Assembly: GCA_951640165.1 (NCBI GenBank)
Contig: OX621249.1
Coordinates: forward strand, 7,801,001-7,865,000
Direction: 5' to 3'
DNA: 64,000 bases
DNA from: Pseudoips prasinana
Lineage: Eukaryota > Arthropoda > Insecta > Lepidoptera > Nolidae
Of the stretch, positions 28,667-38,600 are shown piece by piece. Under the pieces are notes generated by a model, which had not been told where the DNA came from, did not search any database, and worked only from the letters and a program-made list of their open reading frames with translations. Within the stretch, counting starts at the first letter, position 1. The number at the start of each line of letters is the position of its first letter. Position numbers and translations under genes: made by a program.

Positions 28667-28963
28667 CTAGCTGTGCCCCGCGGTTTTACCCACGTTATAT
28701 TTTATAAATTATCACAACTCCTCCCCCGTACGTGATAGCGTGATAATATGTTGACCAGACCTCTTAGTAATATTCATGCAAAATTGGAAGTAAATCCATG
28801 CACTACTTTTTAAGTTTAGTCCGGACATACATACAGACAAACCCACAAAAATTCTAAAACTATATTTTTGGCTTCGATATCGATTGTAGATCACGCCCCA
28901 AGTATCCTTTTTTTTAAATATTAAATGTACAGTTTTTACTTTCCTACGATTTTATTATATGTA
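28667..28963 (-). mobile_element. Helitron-like element E
   Basis: CTAGCTGTGCCCCGCGGTTT at the inverted 3' end; ACTCCTCCCCCGTACGTGAT, TTTTGGCTTCGATATCGATT; ends TTTTATTATATGTAT where a second, partial copy begins. Confidence 0.85.
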
Positions 28964-29197
28964 TGTAGCCTATATGTATGTTGACCCGACCTCTTAGTAA
29001 TATTTATGCAAAATTTGAAGTAAATCCATGCAGTACTTTTTGTGTTTAGCCCGGACATACATACAGACAAACCGAAAAAAATTCTAAAAACTATATTTTT
29101 GGCTTCGCTATCGATTGTAGATCACGCCCCAAGTATTCTTTTAAAAAATAGTCAATGTACAGTTTTGACTTTCCTACGATTTTATTATATGTATAGA
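28964..29197 (-). mobile_element. Helitron-like element E, partial tandem copy
   Basis: Starts inside the family (TAGCCTATATGTATGTTGAC), lacking the terminal 65 bp or so with CTAG, and runs to TTATATGTATAGA. Directly follows another E copy in the same orientation. Confidence 0.85.
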
Positions 29198-29795
29198 TAC
29201 CTAATAAATATCCAGGGATATAGTAATTATTAAACCTTTACATTCATCAAATGGCACCCTATACACATTTGCAAACTTTTATTGGTTACGAATGAGTAAA
29301 CCTTTTGTTTCGTCCGCCCTGCGGCTTTGCGGAAAATATTGTGTTTTTCCAAGTTTATGTTGATTTCTGTTTCTGCTCTCCTTTCATTCGCTACAGAGAT
29401 TGTTATTGGTCGAGAATTGGATGAAATTCATATTTTATGGAAATTATTTGGCTTCTTTTTAATGCAAATGAAACAGCCAGACGAACTGCAAAACTAGTTT
29501 AAATTTTGGAGCCTGCGAAGATTGTCAGACGAGATATATTTTATTTCCCTTAAATTTTGTTGGGGTCGGATCTGTTTGAACCATTGCGGCTAGCTACCAG
29601 AATTAAATGAGTGAGTTGCATCTGACTTCAAAAGTTAGAACTAGTCTTCTGAACTGTGCTAGATATCTGATTCTATTTGATTTTTTACTACTTTGCTTTT
29701 ATACAAAATTAAACGTTTTACACGGGTACGCTATCGGAACGTGTTTCCATACAAAGTTTGAAGACTTATACCACAATGTTTAGTCTATGTTTGTT
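29198..29795. other. Unassigned sequence
   Basis: No recognised feature in 600 bp. Confidence 0.4.
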
Positions 29796-29799
29796 CTTG

Positions 29800-30022
29800 G
29801 TGAAACCGCGGGTTCACCCGTGTTAAATTTTATAAATTTTGGCTCTGTTATGCTATGCTATAATCCGGGTTTATATTAAACTAAATGAAATATAGCTTTG
29901 GAGATACATATAAGTTATATTATTATAAAGTTTCATCGAAATACATTTTGCGTGAAAGAGTAACAAACAGTCATACATTACTACTCACAAACTTAAGCAT
30001 AGATAATATTAGTAGTATAAAG
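29800..30022 (-). mobile_element. Helitron-like element D2, minus strand
   Basis: GAAACCGCGGGTTCACCCG at the left; ATAAAGTTTCATCGAAATAC, GCGTGAAAGAGTAACAAACA, ends AATATTAGTAGTA. Eroded ends. Confidence 0.65.
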
Positions 30023-30139
30023 GTGTTCTTTATTTCTAGCCTACTAAGGTCTTAGATTCATTACTTCAACTTGTAGATAGGACTTTTAATTAATTATATT
30101 TTAAGCTGCAAACTTGTACATTTATTTTGATTGTACCAC

Positions 30140-30325
30140 AATCACAGTAATATTCTAAAGGTGAAAGTTTGTGACTGTGTGTATGTGTATGTTTGTTACC
30201 ACTTCAAGTCTAAACGGCTGGAGCGATTTTAATTAAATTTAGTATGGAGTTAGCCGACACCCTAAATTAACACAAAGGCTATAATTTATAAAGTTTTACG
30301 CTGGTAAAACCTCGGGGCACAGCTA
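30140..30325 (+). mobile_element. Helitron-like element D
   Basis: AGTAATATTCTAAAGGTGAA, GTTTGTTACCACTTCAAGTC, CGGCTGGAGCGATTTTAATT, GGAGTTAGCCGACACCC, and the terminus CGGGGCACAGCTAA. Last base of CTAG changed. Confidence 0.8.
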
Positions 30326-30356
30326 ACATCGTATATAAATATAATTCTCCATATAC

Positions 30357-30467
30357 ATACATACATACATAGACTCACGCCTGTTTCCCAGAGGGGTAGG
30401 CAGAGACAACGGATTTCCATTTGTCACGATCTTTGCACGCGTCTTTAGCGTCGATTACTGTCATTAT
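30357..30467 (-). mobile_element. RTE-like LINE U 3' end with 13-bp duplication
   Basis: Plus strand CATACATAGACTCACGCCTG, CCAGAGGGGTAGGCAGAGAC, CCATTTGTCACGATCTTTGC is the inverse of 57880-57970. Flanked by ATTCTCCATATAC at 30344-30356 and 30468-30480, a target-site duplication. Confidence 0.88.
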
Positions 30468-30480
30468 ATTCTCCATATAC

Positions 30481-31170
30481 CTATAACAATTATTAAGAAC
30501 ATGAACAACCTACGGTTATTACGAAAAGTCGCGTGTCAGGTAAGCTCGTAACCACGTTTCTCGTTTCACAGCTAAACCTCATAATCTCTCAATTTCATAG
30601 CGCATACGAAAACTTAGCGAAGCTGTCAGACAACAGTGTCACAAATGCACACGCCATGTTCCTGATACGCAGTTTTCCATCACACTGCTCGAATCCCCTG
30701 GGCTCGGAGCCAAATTTGATTTGCAAAAACAAAAAAAATAACGTTAGGTAAACTGACAGGATTTGTTTTTCGAAAAGGCGAGCAGACCCCTTGTTCCGAG
30801 AATTTGTGAAATTGGCTTAAAAATTACATGGTATTTGTGCGCGATGATTTGCGAATGAAATTAAGCATGGTAAACGTTGTAAATGTAATTTAATATGAAT
30901 GAGCTGTTTAATAGGGGTGGCAAATAAAATTATTGAAGTTATACTTCTTTTGGCGCGATGGAGAAAAATGATGAGAGTGAATTTTTTCAATGCGCGCGCA
31001 CACCGACACCAAAAAATTTAACAGCATGAAGTTAGTTCTAGGTGGTATGAAAATTGATAACTATGTTCAAGTTGTATATTAAGAAGTTTAACTTCTAACG
31101 CGTGTACGTAAGTATTCACAAGATTTTTTTTGCCCTGCTAGCGTCGTGAAGTGAATAAACTTAGTTATTG
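30481..31170. other. Unassigned sequence
   Basis: An open frame at 30533-30751 has no recognisable domain. No repeat match seen. Confidence 0.4.
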
Positions 31171-31179
31171 AGATCAGTT

Positions 31180-31560
31180 AACTGTTATCTGATCTCAAAC
31201 TAGACAGAGCCTGTGTCAGTTATCCAGAGATTTTTTTAGAGATATCACACTATTATTATAAATGCGTAAGTTAGTGAGGGTGTGAGTGCGTGAGTGTGTA
31301 TGTTTGTTACTTCTTCTCGTCGAAACGGCTAAAGCGAATTTAATAAAATTTGATATGGAGTTAGCTGACACCCTGGATTAACACATAAGCTATAATTTAT
31401 GAAGTTTAATGCGGGTAAAACCGCGGGGCACAGCTAGGTATAGATAAATTACACCCAAACACAGAAAAATAATAACATTAAAATTGTCCTGGTTGGGATC
31501 GAAGGATGACCACCTGCTTATCAGTTAAGGTTAGTACCATCAAAACCAACAGGCCAGTCA
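31180..31560 (-). mobile_element. SINE A, split by Helitron-like D
   Basis: Left part ATCTGATCTCAAACTAGACA and right part GATAAATTACACCCAAACAC, CCTGGTTGGGATCGAA to CCAACAGGCCAGTC are successive family A pieces in minus orientation; element D (31245-31437) separates them. Confidence 0.75.
31245..31437 (+). mobile_element. Helitron-like element D nested in SINE A
   Basis: TCACACTATTATTATAAATG after A, TATGTTTGTTACTTCTTCTC, GGAGTTAGCTGACACCCTGG, and the end ACCGCGGGGCACAGCTAG. Confidence 0.85.
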
Positions 31561-31754
31561 ACTAGGCAAGATTCTTGAATTTCCTCAATAATGTAATCAA
31601 GAATATTATTTGAAACTTTAATCCTTAATAGGGCACAAAGGATGTTCATAATTTATTTGTTTTAGCTCTTATTACAATAGAATAGAGTTTAAAATGAGGT
31701 GGTGACTATTATACCATTGTCCCATTAAAAGTCAATAACCATTATTTTATTGTC

Positions 31755-31868
31755 ACTTATACAGAAGACATTCCTTTATAATAACATTAATAACGTAATG
31801 TTGTGTTTCTGCGTATGAGTAAGGTCATAAGGTGACCCACTAGCTCGTTTTTCACCCTCTTATATAAA
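31755..31868 (+). repeat. Dispersed repeat P, internally deleted
   Basis: ACAGAAGACATTCCTTTATA, GCGTATGAGTAAGGTC joins directly to ATAAGGTGACCCACTAGCTC, so about 110 bp of the family middle is missing. Confidence 0.75.
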
Positions 31869-31875
31869 AAAAAAC

Positions 31876-32158
31876 TTGAGAGGTGTCAAGGGACACCCGG
31901 GTGGAACGAAGTTATTTCTTATTATTTATTATGTACAAAAAACCTGTATACACTCAACAAAAGTAATCGTCGCGACACCACACTGTTCAATGCGAAATAG
32001 AAATGAAAATATCTGGCTTGCTTTCTATGAGAGAGAGACAGACAGAGAAACATGCGCACGCCGCACAGCTGCAAAAAGTGTCGTGACAACTTTTCGTAAG
32101 AATTTTTTCCGTCTAGCCCCCTTTCACAACGCGCGATAAGGAACTTCGTTCCAAAACT
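31876..32158 (+). repeat. Paired repeat M, copy 2
   Basis: Opposite orientation to 27893-28197. Frame from 31876 reads MRGVKGHPGGTKLFLIIYYV then QKTCIHSTKVIVATPHCSMR and continues through RTAAKSVVTTFRKN to 32139. It ends with GGAACTTCGTTCC, a 13-bp palindrome. The retained residues may reflect recent duplication rather than selection. Confidence 0.75.
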
Positions 32159-32159
32159 T

Positions 32160-32740
32160 CGTTCCAATACACTACAAATTATAAGCTCCGCAATATAGCA
32201 ATAACGCACGTAAGTGTTTTTATTCTTGGTCACGTCCCGTCCCAAGTCCACTCAGGACTAGAGTCCAGCTTATGGTTTGGACGGAAATTATGTCTTGCCA
32301 CGCTGCCGCTCACAAGACTTAATTTAGAGCCGTGTCAATATATGTATTTGTTCGAGTCAATACGACCGAACACCGAAGTGCTAATCCAGCATATTAAGCA
32401 ATTACTTAGGTCGCGCATCGTACCGCGACCTCAGTGCATTGTCGGACAGCAAACCGCGAGCATTCAACATAATCATTCCATTATTTAGACTAAGTCTAGC
32501 AATAAAACAACAGTTCTCCAAATTCCAGTCTTTTCAATCATCTCCATCAGCCGTACCCGTAGGTCCCGTCCCCTACCTCCTACCGTCCCCTAGTATTTCT
32601 AAATATTCATATTGAGTATAGTAATATTTTTAAATAGTAAGTAAAAAAATACTATACTATTTAAAGAAAAATTTCGGCTATAACAAGTTAGTCAAAGTAC
32701 AAAGGACCTCTAAATATATTGGAAAATGTTCTTTTTAATA
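32160..32740. other. Unassigned, retroelement-like block
   Basis: GC-richer sequence with a short hairpin (AGGTCGCG at 32408-32415 and CGCGACCT at 32424-32431), AATAAAACAACAG near 32500 and a C-rich end (CCGTCCCCTACCTCC). This could be part of an LTR or a LINE UTR; no coding motif or paired LTR was found. Confidence 0.3.
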
Positions 32741-32743
32741 AAA

Positions 32744-32897
32744 AAAGGCAACGCCTGCACTAGGGAATCTCATCCCTGTGTCTTGGGGTACTTTACAAAC
32801 ACATAAGACTCAGAATAACGATTTATGGCCCACACAAAAAGTTGTCCAGCGCGGGACTCGAACCTGCGATACGAAGCAGCGAGGCGACTGTCTTATA
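32744..32897 (-). mobile_element. SINE C, minus strand
   Basis: GGCAACGCCTGCACTAGGGA, CTTGGGGTACTTTACAAACA, inverted B box GCGGGACTCGAACCTGCG and AAGCAGCGAGGCGACTGTCT. About 30 bp of the middle is deleted. Confidence 0.85.
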
Positions 32898-32904
32898 TTA
32901 GTAA

Positions 32905-33000
32905 GTTTCTAATACGCACATAAATCCGAAAAGCCAGTGGCGAGTGACCACGAACTTCACAGTCCAACGGTTAAACCACCACTAGACTATCTCGTCTTTT
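32905..33000 (-). mobile_element. SINE X head fragment
   Basis: TTCTAATACGCACATAAATC, CCACGAACTTCACAGTCCAA, ACCACCACTAGACTATCTCG is the inverted tRNA-like head of the family seen longer at 45113-45410. Confidence 0.6.
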
Positions 33001-33004
33001 TTAA

Positions 33005-33190
33005 GTTTATTTCGTCATAACAGCCGGAAGAAGTCCACTGCTGAACAAAAGCCTCCCCCAAGAATCATCTTAGGGGAACATACCATAATTGCCATGCTTG
33101 GCAGACGGGTTTGCAATTGCAGCAAGATAGTCGTAGTACTCAGAACTGCTGCCCGTCTTCTGGTACATATTCTGGCAGAGATATATTAAT
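33005..33190 (-). mobile_element. Retroposon H, minus strand
   Basis: CGTCATAACAGCCGGAAGAA, AGCCTCCCCCAAGAATCATC, CATACCATAATTGCCATGCT, TGGCAGACGGGTT. Inverse of the plus copies. Confidence 0.8.
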
Positions 33191-33278
33191 GTAAATAAAA
33201 TAAATTTAATTTAACATATAATATTTTTCAGAAAGATTAATTAAAATGAATTGGCATCGTTGTTTTATGACTGCACGT

Positions 33279-33456
33279 GTGACAGTCGCCTCGCCGCGTC
33301 GTGTCGCGGGTTGGAGTCCCCCGCCGGACAACTATTTGTGTGACCCATAGTTGTTCTGAGTCTGCATCAGATTTGTGTCCGACTATTTTATGTCTGTAAA
33401 GTATCCTGCGACACAAGGATTACATTCGCTAGTGCGGACGTAGTCTTTTTAAACAT
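33279..33456 (+). mobile_element. SINE C
   Basis: Head CAGTCGCCTCGCCGCGTCGT, GTCGCGGGTTGGAGTCCCC, body ACAACTATTTGTGTGACCCA, GTTGTTCTGAGTCTGC, end CGACACAAGGATTACATTCG. Confidence 0.85.
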
Positions 33457-33756
33457 TACAAGAATAAAAAAATTTGACCACTGTTTTACGAATTATATGC
33501 CTCCTCTCTCCGGTCTCCAAATAGCTTGACAAATTGAGAATTTCTAGTTCACATACAAGTTCGCTTTTCAACGTAATATTATTTTTTCAAAATTCTCCGA
33601 AAAACACAGTTTCATTTAGGATTAAAAACCAAGCGGATTATCGGCTTTGCTGTTGACGTAAATAAGCGAAATTGTTTGAAAAACTAGTAGCAAAGGAAAT
33701 CCGGGTATAAAAAATTATTGGTAGGTGTTTATTTTCTATTAAAACTTTCTATTAAA
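33457..33756. other. Unassigned sequence
   Basis: No recognised feature. Confidence 0.35.
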
Positions 33757-33985
33757 AAACATACAAAATAAAAAAGGTTTATATTCACGTAGACTTTAAA
33801 AAAGCGCTTGTTAATAGTCAGAACATGTTTGTTACTTATTACAGATATTTAGGTACACGGAATGTTAAAACATTTAGGTATACAATTTATTTTATAATGG
33901 TAGTGATATTTAGCTTGCTTGTATTAAGTTATTGTCAAGGAGATTATGTTTAGTTTTAATTATTGAAATAGGTATATTAAACTCG
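33757..33985 (-). mobile_element. LINE I 3' end
   Basis: TATTCACGTAGACTTTAAAA, AAGCGCTTGTTAATAGTCAG, AACATGTTTGTTAC, GTTATTGTCAAGGAGATTAT. Divergent copy with internal gaps. Confidence 0.8.
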
Positions 33986-34069
33986 TTGATCACTGACTGA
34001 CCGATGGGAGCAATTGGATATGGGTGCCTGATAGACCTTAAGCATCTTCTAGAACAATAGTAGTACTAG

Positions 34070-34680
34070 TGGTTGCCATCCATTGAGACACTGCACAACT
34101 GCAGTCTAGATGGATGGCTACCATTAGGGTGACCTCTGTTGGGACGTTGGTTTGCAACCGTATAGAAAATGCTACTTAAGAGAGTCTCAGTTACGGCGGG
34201 GCGTCGGAAGCGATCTCCGATCCACAGAACACATGCTAGACTAGTAGGGTGAACTGTGAAGTCCATTAGAGCTATATAGTCATACTGGGTACCCCATAAC
34301 ACCAGGACATTCACCGAATTTGAACACGCGTAAGCATTAAGAGACCACTGCTGATGACTCTTATTTCACCCCGGATGTTCCCCCGGTGGCAGGCTCCATA
34401 AGCCACTGCAGGTCTCTAATCGGCCCCTGCATTCGTGGCCTACGGCGCGGGGATACAGGTGCCCCAGTAACTCACCCCTACAGGAATATGTTAACATTTC
34501 ATGCCGCATGCTCGTATTCAGGCGCTAATTAGGAACCTGCAGTGGCTTATGGTCCTGCCCCATCCAGCACTGTTGCGATACAGCCTCTGAGAGGTCGACG
34601 CCAAGCGGGGCGATCCTCCGAAGGCGGCCGAAGGGGCATGCTCCCCCGGCCCCCTTCGAACTCATGTTAATAAGATTTCT
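34070..34680. other. GC-rich block with 18-bp inverted repeat
   Basis: Unlike its AT-rich surroundings. CCATAAGCCACTGCAGGT at 34396-34413 is exactly inverted at 34535-34552. CGGCCGAAGGGGC and CCCCCGGCCCCCTTCG follow. An open frame at 34066-34314 on the minus strand has no recognisable domain. Probably part of an unrecognised retroelement. Confidence 0.5.
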
Positions 34681-34706
34681 CTTATACCGTGAGATGAGTA
34701 ACTGAC

Positions 34707-34889
34707 GAGCACCTCCCTAAGAAGAATATTCTACCTCATTTTACCTTAACCTTTCGGATACAGTGTTTCTGGAAGGCACGCTCGTTACCCAGAGGATCTA
34801 GGATTAGTAACACAATCAGTTTTCTCGGGTAAACCCCATAAGGCACAAGGTTTACCCTCACTTGCTTGAGCACCTCCCTAAGAAGAATA
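34707..34889. repeat. 22-bp direct repeat, 161 bp apart
   Basis: GAGCACCTCCCTAAGAAGAA plus TA occurs at 34707-34728 and again, identical, at 34868-34889. Confidence 0.9.
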
Positions 34890-35097
34890 CTGTAATGATA
34901 TTACCTGCCCTCCTATAGAATAAAACCTCATTTGAGAAGATAGCAAAACTCTGGTCATTTTATTAAAATAGCTGGACATAGCTTTTAAAGTTAGAATAGA
35001 ATTCGAAATAATTAAAAAGTATATTTTGTTTGAGTGATGTTTGTCAACAGTTACCAAAATTAAGTGCTAAAGAATACATTGTAAAAACTTTATTATT

Positions 35098-35417
35098 TAT
35101 ATACATATAATAAAATCGTAGGAAAGTCAAAACTGTACATTGAATATTTTTTTAAAGGATAATTGTGGCGTCATCTAAAATCGATATCGAAGCCAAAAAT
35201 ATAGTTTTTAGAATTTTTGTCTGTGTGTCTGTTTGTCTGTATGTATGTCCGGGCTAAACTCAAAAAGTACTGCATGGATTTACTTCAAATTTTGCATGAA
35301 TATTACTAAGAGGTCGGGTCAACATATAGGCTACATATTATCACGCTATCACCTACGGGAGAGGACCTATGATAAGTTATAAAATTTAACGCGGGTAAAA
35401 CCGCGGGGCACAGCTAG
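35098..35417 (+). mobile_element. Helitron-like element E
   Basis: ATACATATAATAAAATCGTA at the start; TCGATATCGAAGCCAAAAAT; TATGTATGTCCGGGCTAAAC; ends ACCGCGGGGCACAGCTAG followed by T. Confidence 0.88.
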
Positions 35418-35870
35418 TTATTCAATAAAATAAGTGACTGGTGTTTAATACGTGTGTTATCATTGTGAAGTTCCCTCCCTAGATCCCACTATAGAGTACC
35501 CTTGCTGCTGCTAGTCTTTACAATACTCTCCCTCAACTTTCCGATACTATACGATATGATACCCACAAGTACTCCCTGGTTCCCCTTTTTGCAAGGTGCT
35601 CGGGCTACACTTAGTATAAAAACACTATTCGCAACCTGTGTTCAAATTCAGTTACATTTCATCCATTTAAACGCTTTTTACCCCTAACTCGACCGTAATA
35701 CGTTTATTTTATGTAAAACGAATGAGTAACCATTTTTTGCGTTCAAACTCATGTTTCACTGAGTAGATTAAGCGCTTTATGTAGGTGTAACACATTATGT
35801 TTTAACCTTCAAACTAAGGTGGTTAAAATTTGCCTTTTTTATTTTATTTAAACTTTAGTACAGCGAGAAT
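35418..35870. other. Unassigned sequence
   Basis: Nothing recognised; a 61-codon frame at 35502-35687 (plus) has no visible domain. Confidence 0.4.
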
Positions 35871-35873
35871 GTA

Positions 35874-36008
35874 CAGACGCCAGCACATCAAGCTACTCCA
35901 ATCTGTCAAATTTCCCCAATTGAAAGTGAAACTTATGCTTATGTGATAAAGTTGAAAATCTATGAAAGAAATTTGCCAGATTGGGGTAGCTGAATGTGCT
36001 GGTGTCTG
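35874..36008. mobile_element. MITE F, 135 bp
   Basis: CAGACGCCAGCACATCAAGC left, GAATGTGCTGGTGTCTG right, TA on each side, identical length to two other copies. Confidence 0.9.
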
Positions 36009-36111
36009 TACATAGGCGGACTATTTGCCTTTCTTTTTGTCTGTGGCAGTATAACTACTAAACGGGAGGAAACATATCAATGCGGTTTTTCCATCTAAAT
36101 GAAAGATAGTG

Positions 36112-36152
36112 TCTGCATGTGTAGCACAGCGGTTGGGGCAGTCGCCTGGTTA
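36112..36152 (+). mobile_element. SINE C head fragment
   Basis: GCATGTGTAGCACAGCGGTT then GGGGCAGTCGCC is the start of family C; truncated. Confidence 0.6.
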
Positions 36153-36332
36153 CTACAATATTTATAGACAATTAATTTACAGGCACTTATTATATGGATA
36201 TGCGTATCGTGGGAACTTTAAAAAACAAAATTCATGAACACAAAACACACGCTGATTCAGAGTAACTATGTATGATTTACATAAATAGCTGTCCTGTGGG
36301 GGATCGAATCCAGAACACGTGGGAGTACCTTA

Positions 36333-36628
36333 TATAATAATAATAAAAAAAAAAGAAATGGTTTATTGCATCTCCACAAATTACATTCTTAGGTATTAGC
36401 AAATACAGTTGACAAAAGGTTTGACAAAATTTGTAACTTGTGGGAGATCTGGAGTCTAAGCTAAGCCTAGGCCTGTATTTTAGCACTCCAGACCCCCCAA
36501 AACTTAAAGTGATACATTATAAATATGATGTCAACGGGATAACAAACGGGTGTGTGTGTGTATGTGTGTGTGTGGGTGTGTTTATGAGTGTTGCGTATGT
36601 ATGACAGTATATATGACAATGTATATGT
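36333..36628 (-). mobile_element. 5'-truncated LINE 3' end inside SINE C
   Basis: 296 bp starting on the plus strand with ATAATAATAATAAAAAAAAA, that is an inverted T/A-rich tail, then AAATGGTTTATTGCATCTCC (inverted AATAAACC). GTACCTTA at 36325-36332 and 36629-36636 is the target duplication. The family is not otherwise identified. Confidence 0.75.
36551..36580. repeat. TG microsatellite
   Basis: GTGTGTGTGTGTATGTGTGT followed by further TG units, interrupted once. Confidence 0.9.
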
Positions 36629-36899
36629 GTACCTTAACCGCTCTGCTACACGTGCAGTCTTATTTCTATTTGTGTGACCCATATACAATAGTTCAGTGAT
36701 GGAGTGTGTATTTTGCCCGTAAACTGTATGTTTCTAAGTTTTATATACCTATCTGATACGGGCATGTTCTTCATCCCACTTCTGACTTCAGTAAACCAAA
36801 ACAATTGTTATGCCTAACCACGTCATCGTCACAACTGTCTTGAATATCACAATGAGTTTCAAAAGAAGAAAAAAGGAGTTAAAAAAAATACCAACCAAG

Positions 36900-37110
36900 T
36901 AAACCTAACGTCGTGCATTTGATTAGATGCCAGGTGTGGGGAGCCCCTGGAACGCGGGTATGCTGTTCCGGTACCCCTTTTGTACTATGCCCCAGGTGAT
37001 TGAGACCCTAGGAGGCCTTTAGTTTCTCCTTCCATATTGGCGACTCCTGTCAGTCAGGCACAGCCACTGTGCCACAAACAAATCACTGAGAACCTGCTAC
37101 AAAACCACTA
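36900..37110. repeat. Dispersed repeat T
   Basis: CTATGCCCCAGGTGATTGAG and flanks resemble 39440-39510 (CCATGCCCTAGGTGATTGGG), and CGACTCCTGTCAGTCAGGCA resembles 43915-43950. Class unknown. Confidence 0.45.
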
Positions 37111-37423
37111 TTAATAGAATTTAAGGGGCCTTCCTTAGTTTTGTGTATTGTCTAGGCTTTAAGTGGTAATTTTCAATATGGCCGACGTCAATTCTTATTA
37201 ATAGTCTTCTCTACACCTTGCCGCATGACGCAAAATGTCTAGGCAAGGCATTCAACGTCTTTGTAATCAATATCCCTTTTAGTGTGACGTCACAATTCAA
37301 TTAACTTTTATAAGGTTTCGCTAGAACCGATCAAGATTGAAAGGTCAAAAGTATGATTAAAGGTTATGTAATATCCACAACGTTAGCAAAAGTTGGTTTT
37401 GGCTGTACACTCTGTACAAATAA

Positions 37424-37465
37424 TATATAATTCTTCATAGAATTCATTCCATGAAGAATTATATA
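37424..37465. repeat. Perfect inverted repeat, 15-bp arms
   Basis: TATATAATTCTTCAT and ATGAAGAATTATATA, 12-nt loop. Confidence 0.9.
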
Positions 37466-37493
37466 CAGGGTAATTCAAATTCTATTGGTTTTT

Positions 37494-37692
37494 TTTAAAT
37501 ATGACAACGCCCGCACTAGGCAATCTAATCCCTGTGTCGCGGGGTACTTTACATACATATAATTAGACGGACACAAATTATATCCAGACTTGAAACTATT
37601 TATGGGTCACACAAACAAGTGTCCGGCGCGTGGTTCAAACCCGGGACACGAAGCTGTGAGCGACTGTCTTAGCCGCTGCGCCACACGTGCAG
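37494..37692 (-). mobile_element. SINE C, near full length, minus strand
   Basis: GACAACGCCCGCACTAGGCA, CGCGGGGTACTTTACATACA, ACTATTTATGGGTCACACAA, inverted B box GGTTCAAACCCGGGAC, and head end GCCGCTGCGCCACACGTGCA. Best reference copy for family C. Confidence 0.9.
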
Positions 37693-37812
37693 AGTTAGTA
37701 TGTTTTCGCAAAGTTTGAGCCAATACAAGTAGTATTGGCTCCTTTCGTGTCGTTTAAAGTCGTTAAAAAGCATTGTCCATGCCAGTGATCACATCCTCCT
37801 TTTAGAATTCCG

Positions 37813-38100
37813 TCTTTTCACTTCAGCGGCTCCCCTTCACTTGAGCTGTGACCCCAATTCAATAAGGGTGTAAAGCTCAGTTATAAAGTAGTGCTAAATA
37901 TAAAAATAGTTGCTAACTAACTTATAATTTATTTAAGGATTTCAAAAAACATTATGTGATAATACACACCGCACGGACGGACTAGTAAAAATTTTGTTAC
38001 GTTAATATTGTATTTGATTATATTTATACACTGCTTTGTGAGCTTTAAAACTACAGGTGTATGTTAATACCCAAGTGCTGAATAAATTCTATTATTTCAT
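37813..38100 (+). mobile_element. Element Y, second copy
   Basis: TTTCACTTCAGCGGC, CCGCACGGACGGACTAGT, AATACCCAAGTGCTGAATAA and an ATTATTTCAT tail. Homologous to the copy nested in SINE A at 7960-8325. Confidence 0.75.
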
Positions 38101-38391
38101 ATGTGTCAAATTTTATTTTAGTTTGCAGAACACGTTTAAGTATTATTCCTGGTTAGAAAAACATAATATTACTTTTAAATAATGCTTGTAGCAAAACAAC
38201 TCGAAAACTATTTTCAAAAATTATGATCTTTATATTTAAAAAAGCCTACGGGCCGCTGAAACTACCTGTCGCTATTATACATTTACCTCTAATTTGTTAT
38301 TAGCTTCCAAATAATCTTTACAAGTTTTGCTGTGGCCCACAAGATATGATATTGTTCTTTGCAAATCTAATATCACATTTTATTTTGTGGT

Positions 38392-38600
38392 GTAGTGGTA
38401 AAGGTAGACAACTCGGCACCCTAGCCTGGTTTGCGTTCGATTCCCGCACTAGACATTTACACTTCATAAGAAAGAAAGAAACATAAGAAAGAAATATTAC
38501 AAGCTACAGACTATTCAAGACAAAATGCAATTCATGGGAGATCTGGTAAACTAAGCCTTCAACCCACAAATGGTTGTCCTGAGTTAAGTCCCCCGCGATA
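38392..38600 (+). mobile_element. tRNA-like SINE, single copy
   Basis: TGGTGTAGTGGTAAAGG (A-box-like) and GCGTTCGATTCCCGC (B-box-like) head, then an AAGA-repeat (38468-38498) and GGGAGATCTGGTAAACTAAG, CCCCCGCGATACCCAC. Its body resembles part of the LINE end at 36333-36628 (GGGAGATCTGG). Confidence 0.55.

Larger units (their letters stand above)
36240..36665 (-). mobile_element. SINE C, split by a LINE 3' end
   Basis: Left part TGATTCAGAGTAACTATGTA, AAATAGCTGTCC, GGGGGATCGAATCCAG, then the head resumes at 36637 (ACCGCTCTGCTACACGTGCA). The interruption has an 8-bp duplication. Confidence 0.75.

Noticed and set aside
32160..32740. LTR retrotransposon terminal repeat
   Set aside because: No second copy, no TG...CA boundary pair with a primer site that I could verify, and no gag or pol remnant nearby.
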